NCBI GenBank assembly: GCA_002482705.1 | Contig: DLGM01000228.1 | Coordinates: 16,590-28,704 of the forward strand | From: Cyanobacteria bacterium UBA7694 | GTDB taxonomy: Bacteria; Cyanobacteriota; Sericytochromatia; UBA7694 | DNA length: 12,115 nt | Reading direction: 5' to 3' | Part shown: piece after piece, positions 6,188 through 12,115 of the stretch | Position numbering within the stretch: the first letter of the stretch is position 1 | Layout: each line of letters opens with the position of its first letter | Position numbers and translations under genes: made by a program | The notes under the pieces: generated by a model | What the model was told of the DNA's origin: nothing | Seen by the model: only the letters and a program-made list of their open reading frames with translations | The model's database searches: none

Positions 6188-7188
6188 CAGGGTAACTCCG
6201 TTAAAAATTTGCGTACCGCATTCACGCTGGCCTGGGGTTGATCCGCAAACATATGTAAACCAGCCTCGGAGAGAGTAACCAAACGGGCCTGCGGGAAAAG
6301 GCTGACTTGCCGGGCCTGAAAGCGACTGCCCGTGATTTGGTTACAGCTACTGGCCAATAACAACAGCGGTTGTTTCAGCGGTTTAGCCGGGTCTAGCAAC
6401 TGCAACTGGATTTTTCCTTCCGGGCTAAAGGTTGACTGAGTAATCGCACGCCAAGCTAAAAAACCCGCACGCCACAGGCGATCGGGGGGCTCCGGCGTTT
6501 CAGGATTACACCGTTGTTTGGCCTGCACCCGAATACGAGAGAGCATAAAGTCTTGGCGTGCTTCTGGATCGGGGCCCTGAATATGGAAGGAAGCGACCCA
6601 ATCCCGGGCGGTATTGAGAATAAAGCCAGCACTCTGCTGGGTCATATCCCCCATGATTTCTTTGGCCATGTCATTGGTCAAAAAACCTGGATCAGCCAGG
6701 GTGAGGCTGGCTATTTGTTGGGGATTGCGAGTCGCATAAGCCGCCGCCAGCATCCCACCCCAGTCATGGCCGATCAGATGCACCTTGCGCCCTTTGCCAT
6801 AATGGTTCACAAACAGTGCCACATCTTTCAGTGCCGCCTCAAGACCCAATTGTTCGTACGGCAGACGCGGTGAAAGACCACTGCCCCGCTGATCATAAAA
6901 CACCACAAAAAAGCGGTCAGCCAAGGCCTGTAAAGGCAATAAACTGCGGTAATCCCCCCCAGGGCCACCATGCAGCACCAAGACCACTGGGTGAGATGAA
7001 TTGCCAAAAGCTTCGCTATGAAAAACAGCATTGTCGAGGGTAACCCGTGGCAGGGCAGCATCGGTGGACACAGTTTCTGGAATCGCGGGCGTACTGGATG
7101 CCGTCATGGCAAACACCGCCAGAAAAACCGTTACGGGGAAAGCCAACATTGCGGCAATTGCCAGCAGAAATTTTTTAAAGGTGTGCAT
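6187..7188 (-). CDS. Membrane-anchored or exported alpha/beta hydrolase
   Basis: A 333-residue alpha/beta-hydrolase. Residues 7-30 form a hydrophobic segment after KK, either a signal peptide (possible cut after SSTPA) or an N-terminal anchor, so it acts at or outside the inner membrane. Core landmarks are the oxyanion motif HGGPGG (73-78), DQRGSG (99-104), the nucleophile elbow GHDWGG (140-145) with Asp142, and the late His312 in E-A-G-L-H. HGGPGG and DQRGSG are typical of proline iminopeptidase relatives, which carry Ser at the elbow, while GHDWGG with Asp is typical of epoxide hydrolases and haloalkane dehalogenases. Asn283 lies about where the acid after strand 7 is often Asp. The substrate is unknown. 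The ATG is 3 nt after the stop of the upstream gene and has no clear ribosome site, so it is probably coupled to it. Confidence 0.9.
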   Translation of the reverse strand: MHTFKKFLLAIAAMLAFPVTVFLAVFAMTASSTPAIPETVSTDAALPRVTLDNAVFHSEAFGNSSHPVVLVLHGGPGGDYRSLLPLQALADRFFVVFYDQRGSGLSPRLPYEQLGLEAALKDVALFVNHYGKGRKVHLIGHDWGGMLAAAYATRNPQQIASLTLADPGFLTNDMAKEIMGDMTQQSAGFILNTARDWVASFHIQGPDPEARQDFMLSRIRVQAKQRCNPETPEPPDRLWRAGFLAWRAITQSTFSPEGKIQLQLLDPAKPLKQPLLLLASSCNQITGSRFQARQVSLFPQARLVTLSEAGLHMFADQPQASVNAVRKFLTELP

Positions 7189-7191
7189 GAT

Positions 7192-7488
7192 TTACAAATT
7201 GGGGAACGTTTTGCTGTAGACCTTGCCTGTTTGTGGATCATAGGTGAGATCTTGCGGGTGGTTCAATGAGAGCTTGAGATCCCCCAATGATGCGGGATAA
7301 CTATTATTTTGCGCAAAGTAGTCCTCAACAGCAGTACTGGCGGTTTTTAAGTCAGAAAGCACTTGGGCACGATCAATTTGCTGAATCGTGGTTTTGGCGG
7401 CCTCTTGGGCCTCCTGTTGGGTATCTTTCACGCCATCACAGGCAACCACACTGAACAACAGGCACAGCGGCAAGAATAGCTTCATCAT
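7192..7488 (-). CDS. Small lipoprotein with pilin-head-like domain
   Basis: This 98-residue protein is the first gene of the three-gene - strand unit. The start is the first of two adjacent ATGs (7486-7488), with GGAG 9 nt upstream; the frame runs on to 7587 but that part is not signal-like. Residues 3-17 are a lipoprotein signal with lipobox SVVAC and lipid Cys17. A charged Gln/Ala helix (20-45) follows. Residues 46-95 resemble the globular start of type II/IV pseudopilins such as GspG: a helix L-K-T-A-S-T-A-V-E-D-Y-F-A, then N-x-S-Y-P-A-S-L-x-D-L, then a D-P-x-T-G-K-V-Y strand. The usual GFTLIEL N-terminus is missing and a lipid anchor takes its place. The pilin likeness is pattern recognition and has not been tested by structure. 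Confidence 0.82.
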   Translation of the reverse strand: MMKLFLPLCLLFSVVACDGVKDTQQEAQEAAKTTIQQIDRAQVLSDLKTASTAVEDYFAQNNSYPASLGDLKLSLNHPQDLTYDPQTGKVYSKTFPNL

Positions 7489-7578
7489 GATACATGTCTC
7501 CAGGAATAAGTCTGCCCCCATGGTAGCACAGGGCCACAGGGGGCGGGGACGCCACTTCCCCCCGAAAAGCAGCGTCTT

Positions 7579-7606
7579 TTGGTACACTGGGAAAAATCAA
7601 TGTCAA
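7579..7606. promoter_or_regulatory. Possible overlapping divergent promoters
   Basis: On the - strand TTGACA (plus 7601-7606, perfect -35) is followed after 16 nt by TACCAA (7579-7584), a poor -10, for the lipoprotein/hydrolase operon. On the + strand TGGTACACT (7580-7588) is an extended -10-like element for the hydrolase gene at 7628 but lacks a good -35. The two overlap, so the two genes may compete for polymerase. The -10 matches are weak. Confidence 0.25.
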
Positions 7607-7627
7607 CAGGGTTGTGTTCAAACCGTC

Positions 7628-8548
7628 ATGAGCGATCTTTCTCACCGCATTATTAAGCGTAAAACCAATACCCTAGCCACAACCCAGGAAAAAGGCAGCG
7701 GCGAAATCTCCATTCTGACCTACAATGTTTGGGGTATGCCAGGCCCTTTAGCCCAAGATCGACGGGCCCGGCTCATGCGACTGGGTGAAACTATTTCTGC
7801 TTATGACATTGTCACATTACAAGAAGCCTTCTCAGATGATATCCGTCATCTGGAATCCCACCCAGAATTTCCCTTTCAAATCCGCCATGACAACCGCGGC
7901 CTGGTACGGGCTGGCAGTGGGCTGTATATCCTGTCCAAACACGAGATTCTAAAAGCCGATTACCGCCCCTTTTCAAATTGCACCCAAGGAGACTGTCTGG
8001 CACGCAAAGGGGTTCTGTGGGTGCGCATTGAACACCCCACGATTGGGCTGATGGACATTTACACAACCCATTACCAATCACAGACCTCTACGGTCGCTGC
8101 AGACATTCGCGAAAAAGAGGACAACCGTGTCCTGCAAGAGTTTGTACACCAAAACAATGCCACCTTTCCGGTGTTAATCACTGGCGACTTTAACCTGCTG
8201 CCCGATCAACGAGAATACCGCGACCTTATGCGCCGTTTACCCCTGACCGATTTATACCGCAACGCTCACCCAGACAGCCCCGGCATGACTTTTGACCCCT
8301 TGCGCAACCCCTATGCCCGAGGCGGAACCCCAGGGCGTATTGACTATATTTTTCTGCTCAAGGGCAACCATTATGAAGCCACCCCTTTGGCCTGTCATTT
8401 GACCCATGAAGAAGAACAACAGGGGTATTATCTGTCCGATCACTTTGGGGTGATGGCCCGGATTTATTTCCGCCAAGCCGGACCAACAAAAGTTCAGGCC
8501 CTCAAGGCCGCAGTCGGTACTTCACCCCTGTATCCCATCGACGGTTAA
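7628..8548 (+). CDS. Neutral-sphingomyelinase-like EEP family hydrolase
   Basis: This 306-residue protein belongs to the endonuclease/exonuclease/phosphatase (EEP, DNase I-like) superfamily and most resembles neutral sphingomyelinases, Mg-dependent phosphodiesterases that release phosphocholine from sphingomyelin. Catalytic landmarks are YNVWGMPGP (32-40, Asn33), QEAF (65-68, Glu66), GSGLYILSKH (96-105), TTHYQ (146-150, His148), GDFN (186-189), RIDYIF (237-242) and SDHFG (270-274, Asp271/His272). The GSGL..SKH and TYNVWG blocks match the SMPD2-like group closely. No signal peptide is visible (polar, basic N-terminus), though secreted bacterial sphingomyelinases have one. The start is ATG at 7628; the ribosome site is weak. 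Upstream in-frame codons cover the divergent promoter region and were rejected. The stop TAA overlaps the stop of the convergent gene. Other phosphodiesterase substrates are possible. Confidence 0.87.
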   Translation: MSDLSHRIIKRKTNTLATTQEKGSGEISILTYNVWGMPGPLAQDRRARLMRLGETISAYDIVTLQEAFSDDIRHLESHPEFPFQIRHDNRGLVRAGSGLYILSKHEILKADYRPFSNCTQGDCLARKGVLWVRIEHPTIGLMDIYTTHYQSQTSTVAADIREKEDNRVLQEFVHQNNATFPVLITGDFNLLPDQREYRDLMRRLPLTDLYRNAHPDSPGMTFDPLRNPYARGGTPGRIDYIFLLKGNHYEATPLACHLTHEEEQQGYYLSDHFGVMARIYFRQAGPTKVQALKAAVGTSPLYPIDG

Positions 8549-9069
8549 CCCCCTGATTTGGCCATCTCGCCTTGGTTATTTTCAAGCACGGGCGGGATCT
8601 CAAAATGGACAGCAAACGGTTCACCGACATTGCCCAACAGGTTTGTACCTGCACGGAAGCGATTATTGCGCACCACCACGGGCCCTTCAAAGACACAGTC
8701 ATAAAAGTTCACGAAGTCGTCAAAAAGATTGTCTTCAAGCGTTATGGTCGCCTCCGGCTCATTGTGCCCCCCACACTGGAAATCGAGTTCACTGCGCAGT
8801 TGGCAATTGCGCAAGGTTAAACCCGCCGGGAAATAACAACTCATAAACACCCCTTGTTCCAAAGAACAATTTTCAATCACAACGGGTTGTGCAAAGGTCG
8901 TAAAACTAGCCACCAGCGTTTGCAGTTGGCAATTGCGCAAGATGAGGGGTATGGCAATCACCTCTTCATCATCCTGTTTTAATGGGGTTAAATCGAGCAG
9001 GGCATCAAGGGTCACATCCGCTAAAATGCCGCTGGTTTTGAGGGTTTCAATTGCTGCTTCTGGCTGCAT
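8545..9069 (-). CDS. Short beta-helix (pentapeptide-like) repeat protein
   Basis: The 174-residue protein has an N-terminal helical part (1-40) and then about five repeats of roughly 21-25 residues, each opening with [LVI]-x-[ND]-[CN]-x-[LF]: LRNCQL, IENCSL, LRNCQL, LEDNLF, VRNNRF. This suggests a right-handed beta-helix of the pentapeptide or polymer-forming type, with Cys/Asn ladder positions. The tail (150-174) is acidic and Gly-rich. No signal peptide is seen, so it is probably cytosolic. ATG has AGGAGA 7 nt upstream. It lies 27 nt after the PAS gene on the same strand, so the two are likely co-transcribed. Its stop codon overlaps that of the convergent EEP gene by 4 nt. Beta-helix proteins serve as scaffolds, DNA mimics or polymers; which one applies here is not known. 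Confidence 0.8.
   Translation of the reverse strand: MQPEAAIETLKTSGILADVTLDALLDLTPLKQDDEEVIAIPLILRNCQLQTLVASFTTFAQPVVIENCSLEQGVFMSCYFPAGLTLRNCQLRSELDFQCGGHNEPEATITLEDNLFDDFVNFYDCVFEGPVVVRNNRFRAGTNLLGNVGEPFAVHFEIPPVLENNQGEMAKSGG
8796..8941. repeat. Two identical 20-nt copies within the beta-helix gene
   Basis: The 20-nt sequence beginning GCAGTTGGCAATTGCG occurs exactly at 8796-8815 and 8922-8941. Both copies encode the L-R-N-C-Q-L repeat of the beta-helix protein. Identity at synonymous positions points to a fairly recent internal duplication or gene conversion. Confidence 0.85.
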
Positions 9070-9096
9070 CTGTGTCTCCTGAGATTAAGAATCACC

Positions 9097-9900
9097 TTAT
9101 GATACCAGACCTGAAGGCTCACTGGCGGGCTGATAGGTCCCCACATCGAGAATACGCAGCAGTTGACGAGGCTGTTCATGCAGGGAAAATAAGGTCGTGG
9201 CAGTATTGCCCCAGAACTGTCGCCCTTGGCCATCACGATAGAGCAGCCAATGGGGTTGTGCCTCATTAGAGGCAGTTGGCTGCGGCTGTAAATCGGCAAG
9301 GAAAAGCCCCAATAAAGATTCATCCGTGTTGCTTAAAAATAACTGTTCCGCCCGATGACTCGCATCAATAATCAGGCCTGAGCCCTCACATAAGAGCAAG
9401 GCGTCAGGGGAATGTTTAAACAATGCGGCCAGCATTTCGCGGTTATAACGCAACTCATCCTGGACTTGCAAAATTGGCCCCAGATCGCGGGCAATCGCAT
9501 ACACCAAGCGTCGATCTCCTAAGGCCAAGACGGTAGAATTAATATGACAAGGCACTTGGTAACCCTGGGCATGTTGAAGAAAGACCACTCGCTCCGCCTC
9601 GGTAGCGTTTAAGCCCTGAACATGACGCTGAAAAATGCCATCATAACTGGTCGCCAACGGTGGCGGATGAAGTTTGGTCTGGGGATGACCCACCAACGCC
9701 TCACGGGGGTATCCCACCATGTCACAGGTTTTCTGATTGACTTCTAAGATCAGTCCTGTATGGGCATCAACAACAAAAATGGGATCACAGGCATTCTCCA
9801 TCAGCCAGCGATAATGTGTTTCTAATAAACTCATCGCAACATCGTTCGGCAACACAACCGTCTCTGATGTCTCCCCATAAACTCTGGCCCCACTTTTCAC
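9097..9900 (-). CDS. PAS-PAS sensor protein without output domain
   Basis: This 267-residue protein has two PAS domains. The first, about 25-140, contains M-E-N-A-x-D-P-I-F-V-V-D, G-x-I-L-E-V-N and M-V-G-Y-P-R-E-x-L-V-G. The second, about 150-250, contains A-L-F-K-H-S-P-D-A-L-L-L, G-L-I-I-D-A-S and L-L-G-L-F-L. No kinase, GGDEF, EAL or DNA-binding domain follows, so it can only sense or dock and must pass its signal to a partner. No membrane segment is present. The start is GTG (9898-9900), the first start codon after an in-frame TAG, with AGGG about 10 nt upstream; ATG at residue 23 has no ribosome site. It is followed 27 nt later by the beta-helix gene, which could be that partner. The bound ligand (haem, flavin, metabolite) cannot be told from this sequence. 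Confidence 0.88.
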   Translation of the reverse strand: MKSGARVYGETSETVVLPNDVAMSLLETHYRWLMENACDPIFVVDAHTGLILEVNQKTCDMVGYPREALVGHPQTKLHPPPLATSYDGIFQRHVQGLNATEAERVVFLQHAQGYQVPCHINSTVLALGDRRLVYAIARDLGPILQVQDELRYNREMLAALFKHSPDALLLCEGSGLIIDASHRAEQLFLSNTDESLLGLFLADLQPQPTASNEAQPHWLLYRDGQGRQFWGNTATTLFSLHEQPRQLLRILDVGTYQPASEPSGLVS

Positions 9901-9928
9901 ATCTGGTTTACCCTATCACTCTATTCTT

Positions 9929-9942
9929 GGGCAGATTTGCCC
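9929..9942. promoter_or_regulatory. Small inverted repeat upstream of the PAS gene
   Basis: GGGCA (9929-9933) and TGCCC (9938-9942) are separated by GATT. The repeat lies between a weak -35-like TTGCCT and a weak -10-like AAGAAT (17-nt spacing) on the - strand, where a regulator could bind. Support is thin. Confidence 0.25.
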
Positions 9943-9974
9943 CATAGGCAAGGGGGGCGACAGAAACAAAGGTA

Positions 9975-10002
9975 AAAAAAGCACCGGATCCGGTACTTTT
10001 TT
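9975..10002. terminator. Intrinsic terminator overlapping the radical SAM stop codon
   Basis: ACCGG-AT-CCGGT (9983-9994) is extended past one C-A mismatch by AAAAAAG (9975-9981) pairing with CTTTTTT (9996-10002). On the - strand it ends in a T run and directly follows the TAA of the radical SAM gene, whose stop codon shares bases with the stem. Confidence 0.88.
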
Positions 10003-11758
10003 AGGCCACCCGAACGCGTACCATCCCCGCATAACTAAAGGTTTTCATCCACTCTGGGCCATAATGATCGAGGTACAGGGTGAGCGTACTGCGATTGTTG
10101 TCGACCAACCACAGCGGTAACTTGTAAATATCTTGGAGATGGGCCATAAACCGCTTGTGAAAATGAGAGGCTTCGGCTTGGTTCATGCCCGTGAGCGGTT
10201 CATAACCTACCGAAATGGTCCAGTCATCCAGCAAATCCTGGTCATGCAAATAGGCAATGCCATATTTACGCGGCTGACGGAACATCGGGGAATACTTTTG
10301 CAAGAAAAAGTGCCCTGCTCCAATTGAGTGGATCAGTGCCTGGTTTTGGGTCACAAAATCAACGGTCACCTGTGCTTCCTCAGGCGTTTCCGTCGGGAAA
10401 CCAAAGAAAATAAACGAATAATTAAAAATGCCTGCGGCGTCAGTATTGCGGTAAACCTCCAATGCCGTCTCGACATCTGTGCCTTTGGCCATGAGCTCAA
10501 TCACCCGGGGATGAGCGGATTCGAGGCCAAACATAATAAACATGCCCCCACCTTGACGAATCAAGGCACAGGTTGGTGGATCAAAGCCTTTCTGTAAGCG
10601 CGAGAGCATCGTCCAATGGACGCTTGTACCTTGGTTAATCAGGGCTTGAGAGAGATGGCGGGCATAGTTGGGCGACATCGTTTCATCACCAAAGGAAAAG
10701 AGGTGGGTACCATAACGGGCCTGTAAAGCAGCCATGTCCTGAGCAATAAGCGCCGGTTTACGCAAGCGATAGCGAGGGGCATAAGAGACATAGTGATCAC
10801 AAAAAGCACAGTCTTTCCAATAACAATCCTTAGAGGCCAACATAGGTAAAATGAGCTGGGGAGCCCAATAACGGGCTAACGGTAGCCCGTCAAAATCAGG
10901 GGCTGGCAGATCGTTCATCGGGATCGGAATGCCTGGCTCGTTCAGATGCGTCTGTCCGTCTGGTGAGCGCCACAATAAACCAGGTACCTCCGCCAAGGTG
11001 TGTTGCCCTTCTAAAGCTTGCACCAATTTTAATAAAGGCAACTCCCCTTCCCCGCGTACCATCGAATGCAGGGCTTCACTTAAAACGGGATCAGGCTGGT
11101 TTTTGAGGGCTTCGGCAAACTTGGAGAAAAGTGCTCCGCCAGCCGTAATATGGGTCTCGGGAAAACGTTCACGGACCAAACGTGCCAAGGTCATGGCCGC
11201 CACCAATTGTGTCGTATCGGCAATTGAGAAACCCAAGAGATCGGGAGGCGCTTCAGCAATCCGTGGCAAGATGATTTTTTGATAAAACTCAAGATACGGG
11301 TTAACGCGATCATCTCGACTGGCAGCCATCACCTGGCTCGATGAAGAGTCACGGTAAGGCATTAACAGGGCATTGCGGCTACATTGGGTGGGATAATAAA
11401 ACAGTGACAACAGTTCATAAGCGCGCTCAAGCGTAGATTTTGCTTCAATAAAAGCAGTTGGCTCATAGTACTGGGGTGAACGCAAAATCGCCTTGGCTTG
11501 GTCAATCCGGGGCAGAAATTCAGAACGCACTTGTTCAATGGGCAAAGCCTTGGCTACCAGCGGAGTACAGCGGGTATCGTAGAGGTGTTCAAACCACGCC
11601 GTTGAAATCACCGTATCGTGAAATTCGAGATTGAGATCCCACTGGGATGCGGAATACCCCTGCTGGCGCAACCAAGCAACCAAAGCCGGGAGTGAGAGAT
11701 ACGGCTGGGTGGGCTCCCAAAAGGGAGGGAAAACCAGTAGGGTTGTTGGGTGAGCCAT
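10001..11758 (-). CDS. B12-binding-type radical SAM protein
   Basis: This 585-residue protein has an N-terminal Rossmann-like B12-binding domain (about 4-50 plus 170-240: T-L-L-V-F-P-P, then PPDLLGFSIAD at 171-181 and HITAGGALF at 203-211), interrupted by a helical insertion (55-168) ending in NPYLEFYQKIILPRI. The radical SAM barrel starts after PAPDFDGLPL. The iron-sulfur cysteines are Cys312, 317 and 320 in CYWKDCAFC, spaced C-x4-C-x2-C. FGDE (356-359), GLES (411-414) and FFGFPTET (451-458) are further class motifs. Such proteins use a 4Fe-4S cluster and SAM, often with cobalamin, for methyl transfer or ring chemistry; the substrate is not known. No DxHxxG cobalamin motif is seen, as in many relatives. 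ATG at 11758 is chosen for its AGAGG site 7 nt upstream and family-like start; the frame extends to 11872. It is transcribed alone. Confidence 0.88.
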   Translation of the reverse strand: MAHPTTLLVFPPFWEPTQPYLSLPALVAWLRQQGYSASQWDLNLEFHDTVISTAWFEHLYDTRCTPLVAKALPIEQVRSEFLPRIDQAKAILRSPQYYEPTAFIEAKSTLERAYELLSLFYYPTQCSRNALLMPYRDSSSSQVMAASRDDRVNPYLEFYQKIILPRIAEAPPDLLGFSIADTTQLVAAMTLARLVRERFPETHITAGGALFSKFAEALKNQPDPVLSEALHSMVRGEGELPLLKLVQALEGQHTLAEVPGLLWRSPDGQTHLNEPGIPIPMNDLPAPDFDGLPLARYWAPQLILPMLASKDCYWKDCAFCDHYVSYAPRYRLRKPALIAQDMAALQARYGTHLFSFGDETMSPNYARHLSQALINQGTSVHWTMLSRLQKGFDPPTCALIRQGGGMFIMFGLESAHPRVIELMAKGTDVETALEVYRNTDAAGIFNYSFIFFGFPTETPEEAQVTVDFVTQNQALIHSIGAGHFFLQKYSPMFRQPRKYGIAYLHDQDLLDDWTISVGYEPLTGMNQAEASHFHKRFMAHLQDIYKLPLWLVDNNRSTLTLYLDHYGPEWMKTFSYAGMVRVRVA

Positions 11759-11994
11759 GAATAATCCTCTGCTCTCAAACATAACATATGCCAGCATATT
11801 TCTGGGATATCTTGGCTGAAAGGCTGGTAAATTGCCAACTGAAGAAGATTCACCATGATTTTGGGGTCGCATGAATCATGAAAATTTGCATGAAAATTGC
11901 CGCAAATCAGCATGGGGAGCCTTGTCTAAACCTCAAGACGATGATAGAGTCAAGGGAGAAGCACTACGAAACAAGCGTCACTGAGGTTATTATC
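11759..11994. promoter_or_regulatory. Divergent intergenic region with short repeats
   Basis: This 236-nt gap separates the radical SAM gene (-) from the gene at the right edge (+). ATATGC-CA-GCATAT (11786-11799) is a perfect inverted repeat near the radical SAM start. CATGAAAATT is repeated exactly at 11877-11886 and 11889-11898 (12-nt period), with a further CATGAA at 11870-11875. Nothing protein-coding is convincing here. Confidence 0.4.
11922..11950 (+). promoter_or_regulatory. Putative promoter for the right-edge gene
   Basis: TTGTCT (11922-11927) and TAGAGT (11945-11950) each match the sigma70 boxes at 4 of 6 bases with the ideal 17-nt spacing. The start of transcription would be near 11957, about 38 nt before the ATG. 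Confidence 0.3.
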
Positions 11995-12115
11995 ATGCGT
12001 TTGAGCTATTACGCCCTTTTTCCGGATCAAGCCGAATCCCCCGTCTACCACACCATCAAACTCAATAAGCGCAACGCTTACAGCCTTCCTGAAGGCGAAT
12101 ACAACATTTACGATC
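11995..12115 (+). CDS. N-terminus of an unknown protein, cut by the right edge
   Basis: Forty codons are readable from ATG at 11995 to the window end with no stop. GAGG lies 8 nt upstream, and a plausible promoter precedes it. The start is polar and Tyr-rich: M-R-L-S-Y-Y-A-L-F-P-D-Q, then V-Y-H-T-I-K-L-N-K-R and a closing L-P-E-G-E-Y-N-I-Y-D. No signal peptide or membrane segment is seen in this part. I do not recognise the family and too little is present to assign one. Confidence 0.6.
   Translation, partial: MRLSYYALFPDQAESPVYHTIKLNKRNAYSLPEGEYNIYD

Noticed and set aside
7388..7627. In-frame extension of the EEP hydrolase upstream to 7388
   Set aside because: It would overlap the lipoprotein gene on the opposite strand and the probable promoters, and its residues look like antisense noise.
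11759..11872. 38-residue N-terminal extension of the radical SAM protein
   Set aside because: The ATG at 11758 has a good ribosome site and starts directly with the B12-domain strand; the extension has no domain-like features.
1..12115. CRISPR arrays, tRNA/rRNA genes, insertion sequences or phage modules
   Set aside because: No regularly spaced repeats, cloverleaf or rRNA-like sequence, transposase motifs or terminal inverted repeats were seen.

Overview
The window suggests a flagellated, two-membrane bacterium of about 50% GC. It holds an flhB flagellar export gene, a yajQ gene, three lipoproteins with classic lipoboxes, good Shine-Dalgarno sequences and several intrinsic terminators. I cannot name the phylum from this stretch. 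There are no rRNAs, tRNAs, CRISPR arrays or mobile elements. Gene density is high and all calls rest on reading the sequence and on family motifs.

Left part (1-3650): the 3' end of a secreted BNR/Vps10-like beta-propeller protein on + meets flhB on -, with hairpins between them. flhB stands alone, starts with TTG and diverges from yajQ on +. yajQ is followed by a phosphodiester glycosidase (NAGPA-type) gene. The start codon of that gene lies inside a perfect 11-bp hairpin with a GAGA (GNRA) loop that also holds part of its ribosome binding site.

Middle (3620-7610): an unrecognised cysteine-free protein on - converges with the glycosidase on a shared terminator and diverges from a small lipoprotein on +. 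That lipoprotein shares a strong bidirectional terminator with a three-gene - strand operon: a pilin-head-like small lipoprotein, an anchored or exported alpha/beta hydrolase with an Asp at the nucleophile position, and a TPR lipoprotein with a cysteine-rich tail. These three genes are tightly packed (3-nt gap, then 1-nt overlap), so they probably act together in the envelope.

Right part (7600-12115): a neutral-sphingomyelinase-like EEP hydrolase on + converges, stop codon overlapping stop codon, with a - strand pair made of a PAS-PAS protein and a short beta-helix repeat protein. A shared terminator separates this pair from a B12-type radical SAM gene on -. That gene diverges from a gene on + that runs off the right edge.

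The strongest leads are the start-codon hairpin (2646-2671), the envelope operon with its pilin-like lipoprotein, the hydrolase with mixed motifs, and the PAS/beta-helix pair. None of these is proven to be a new system.
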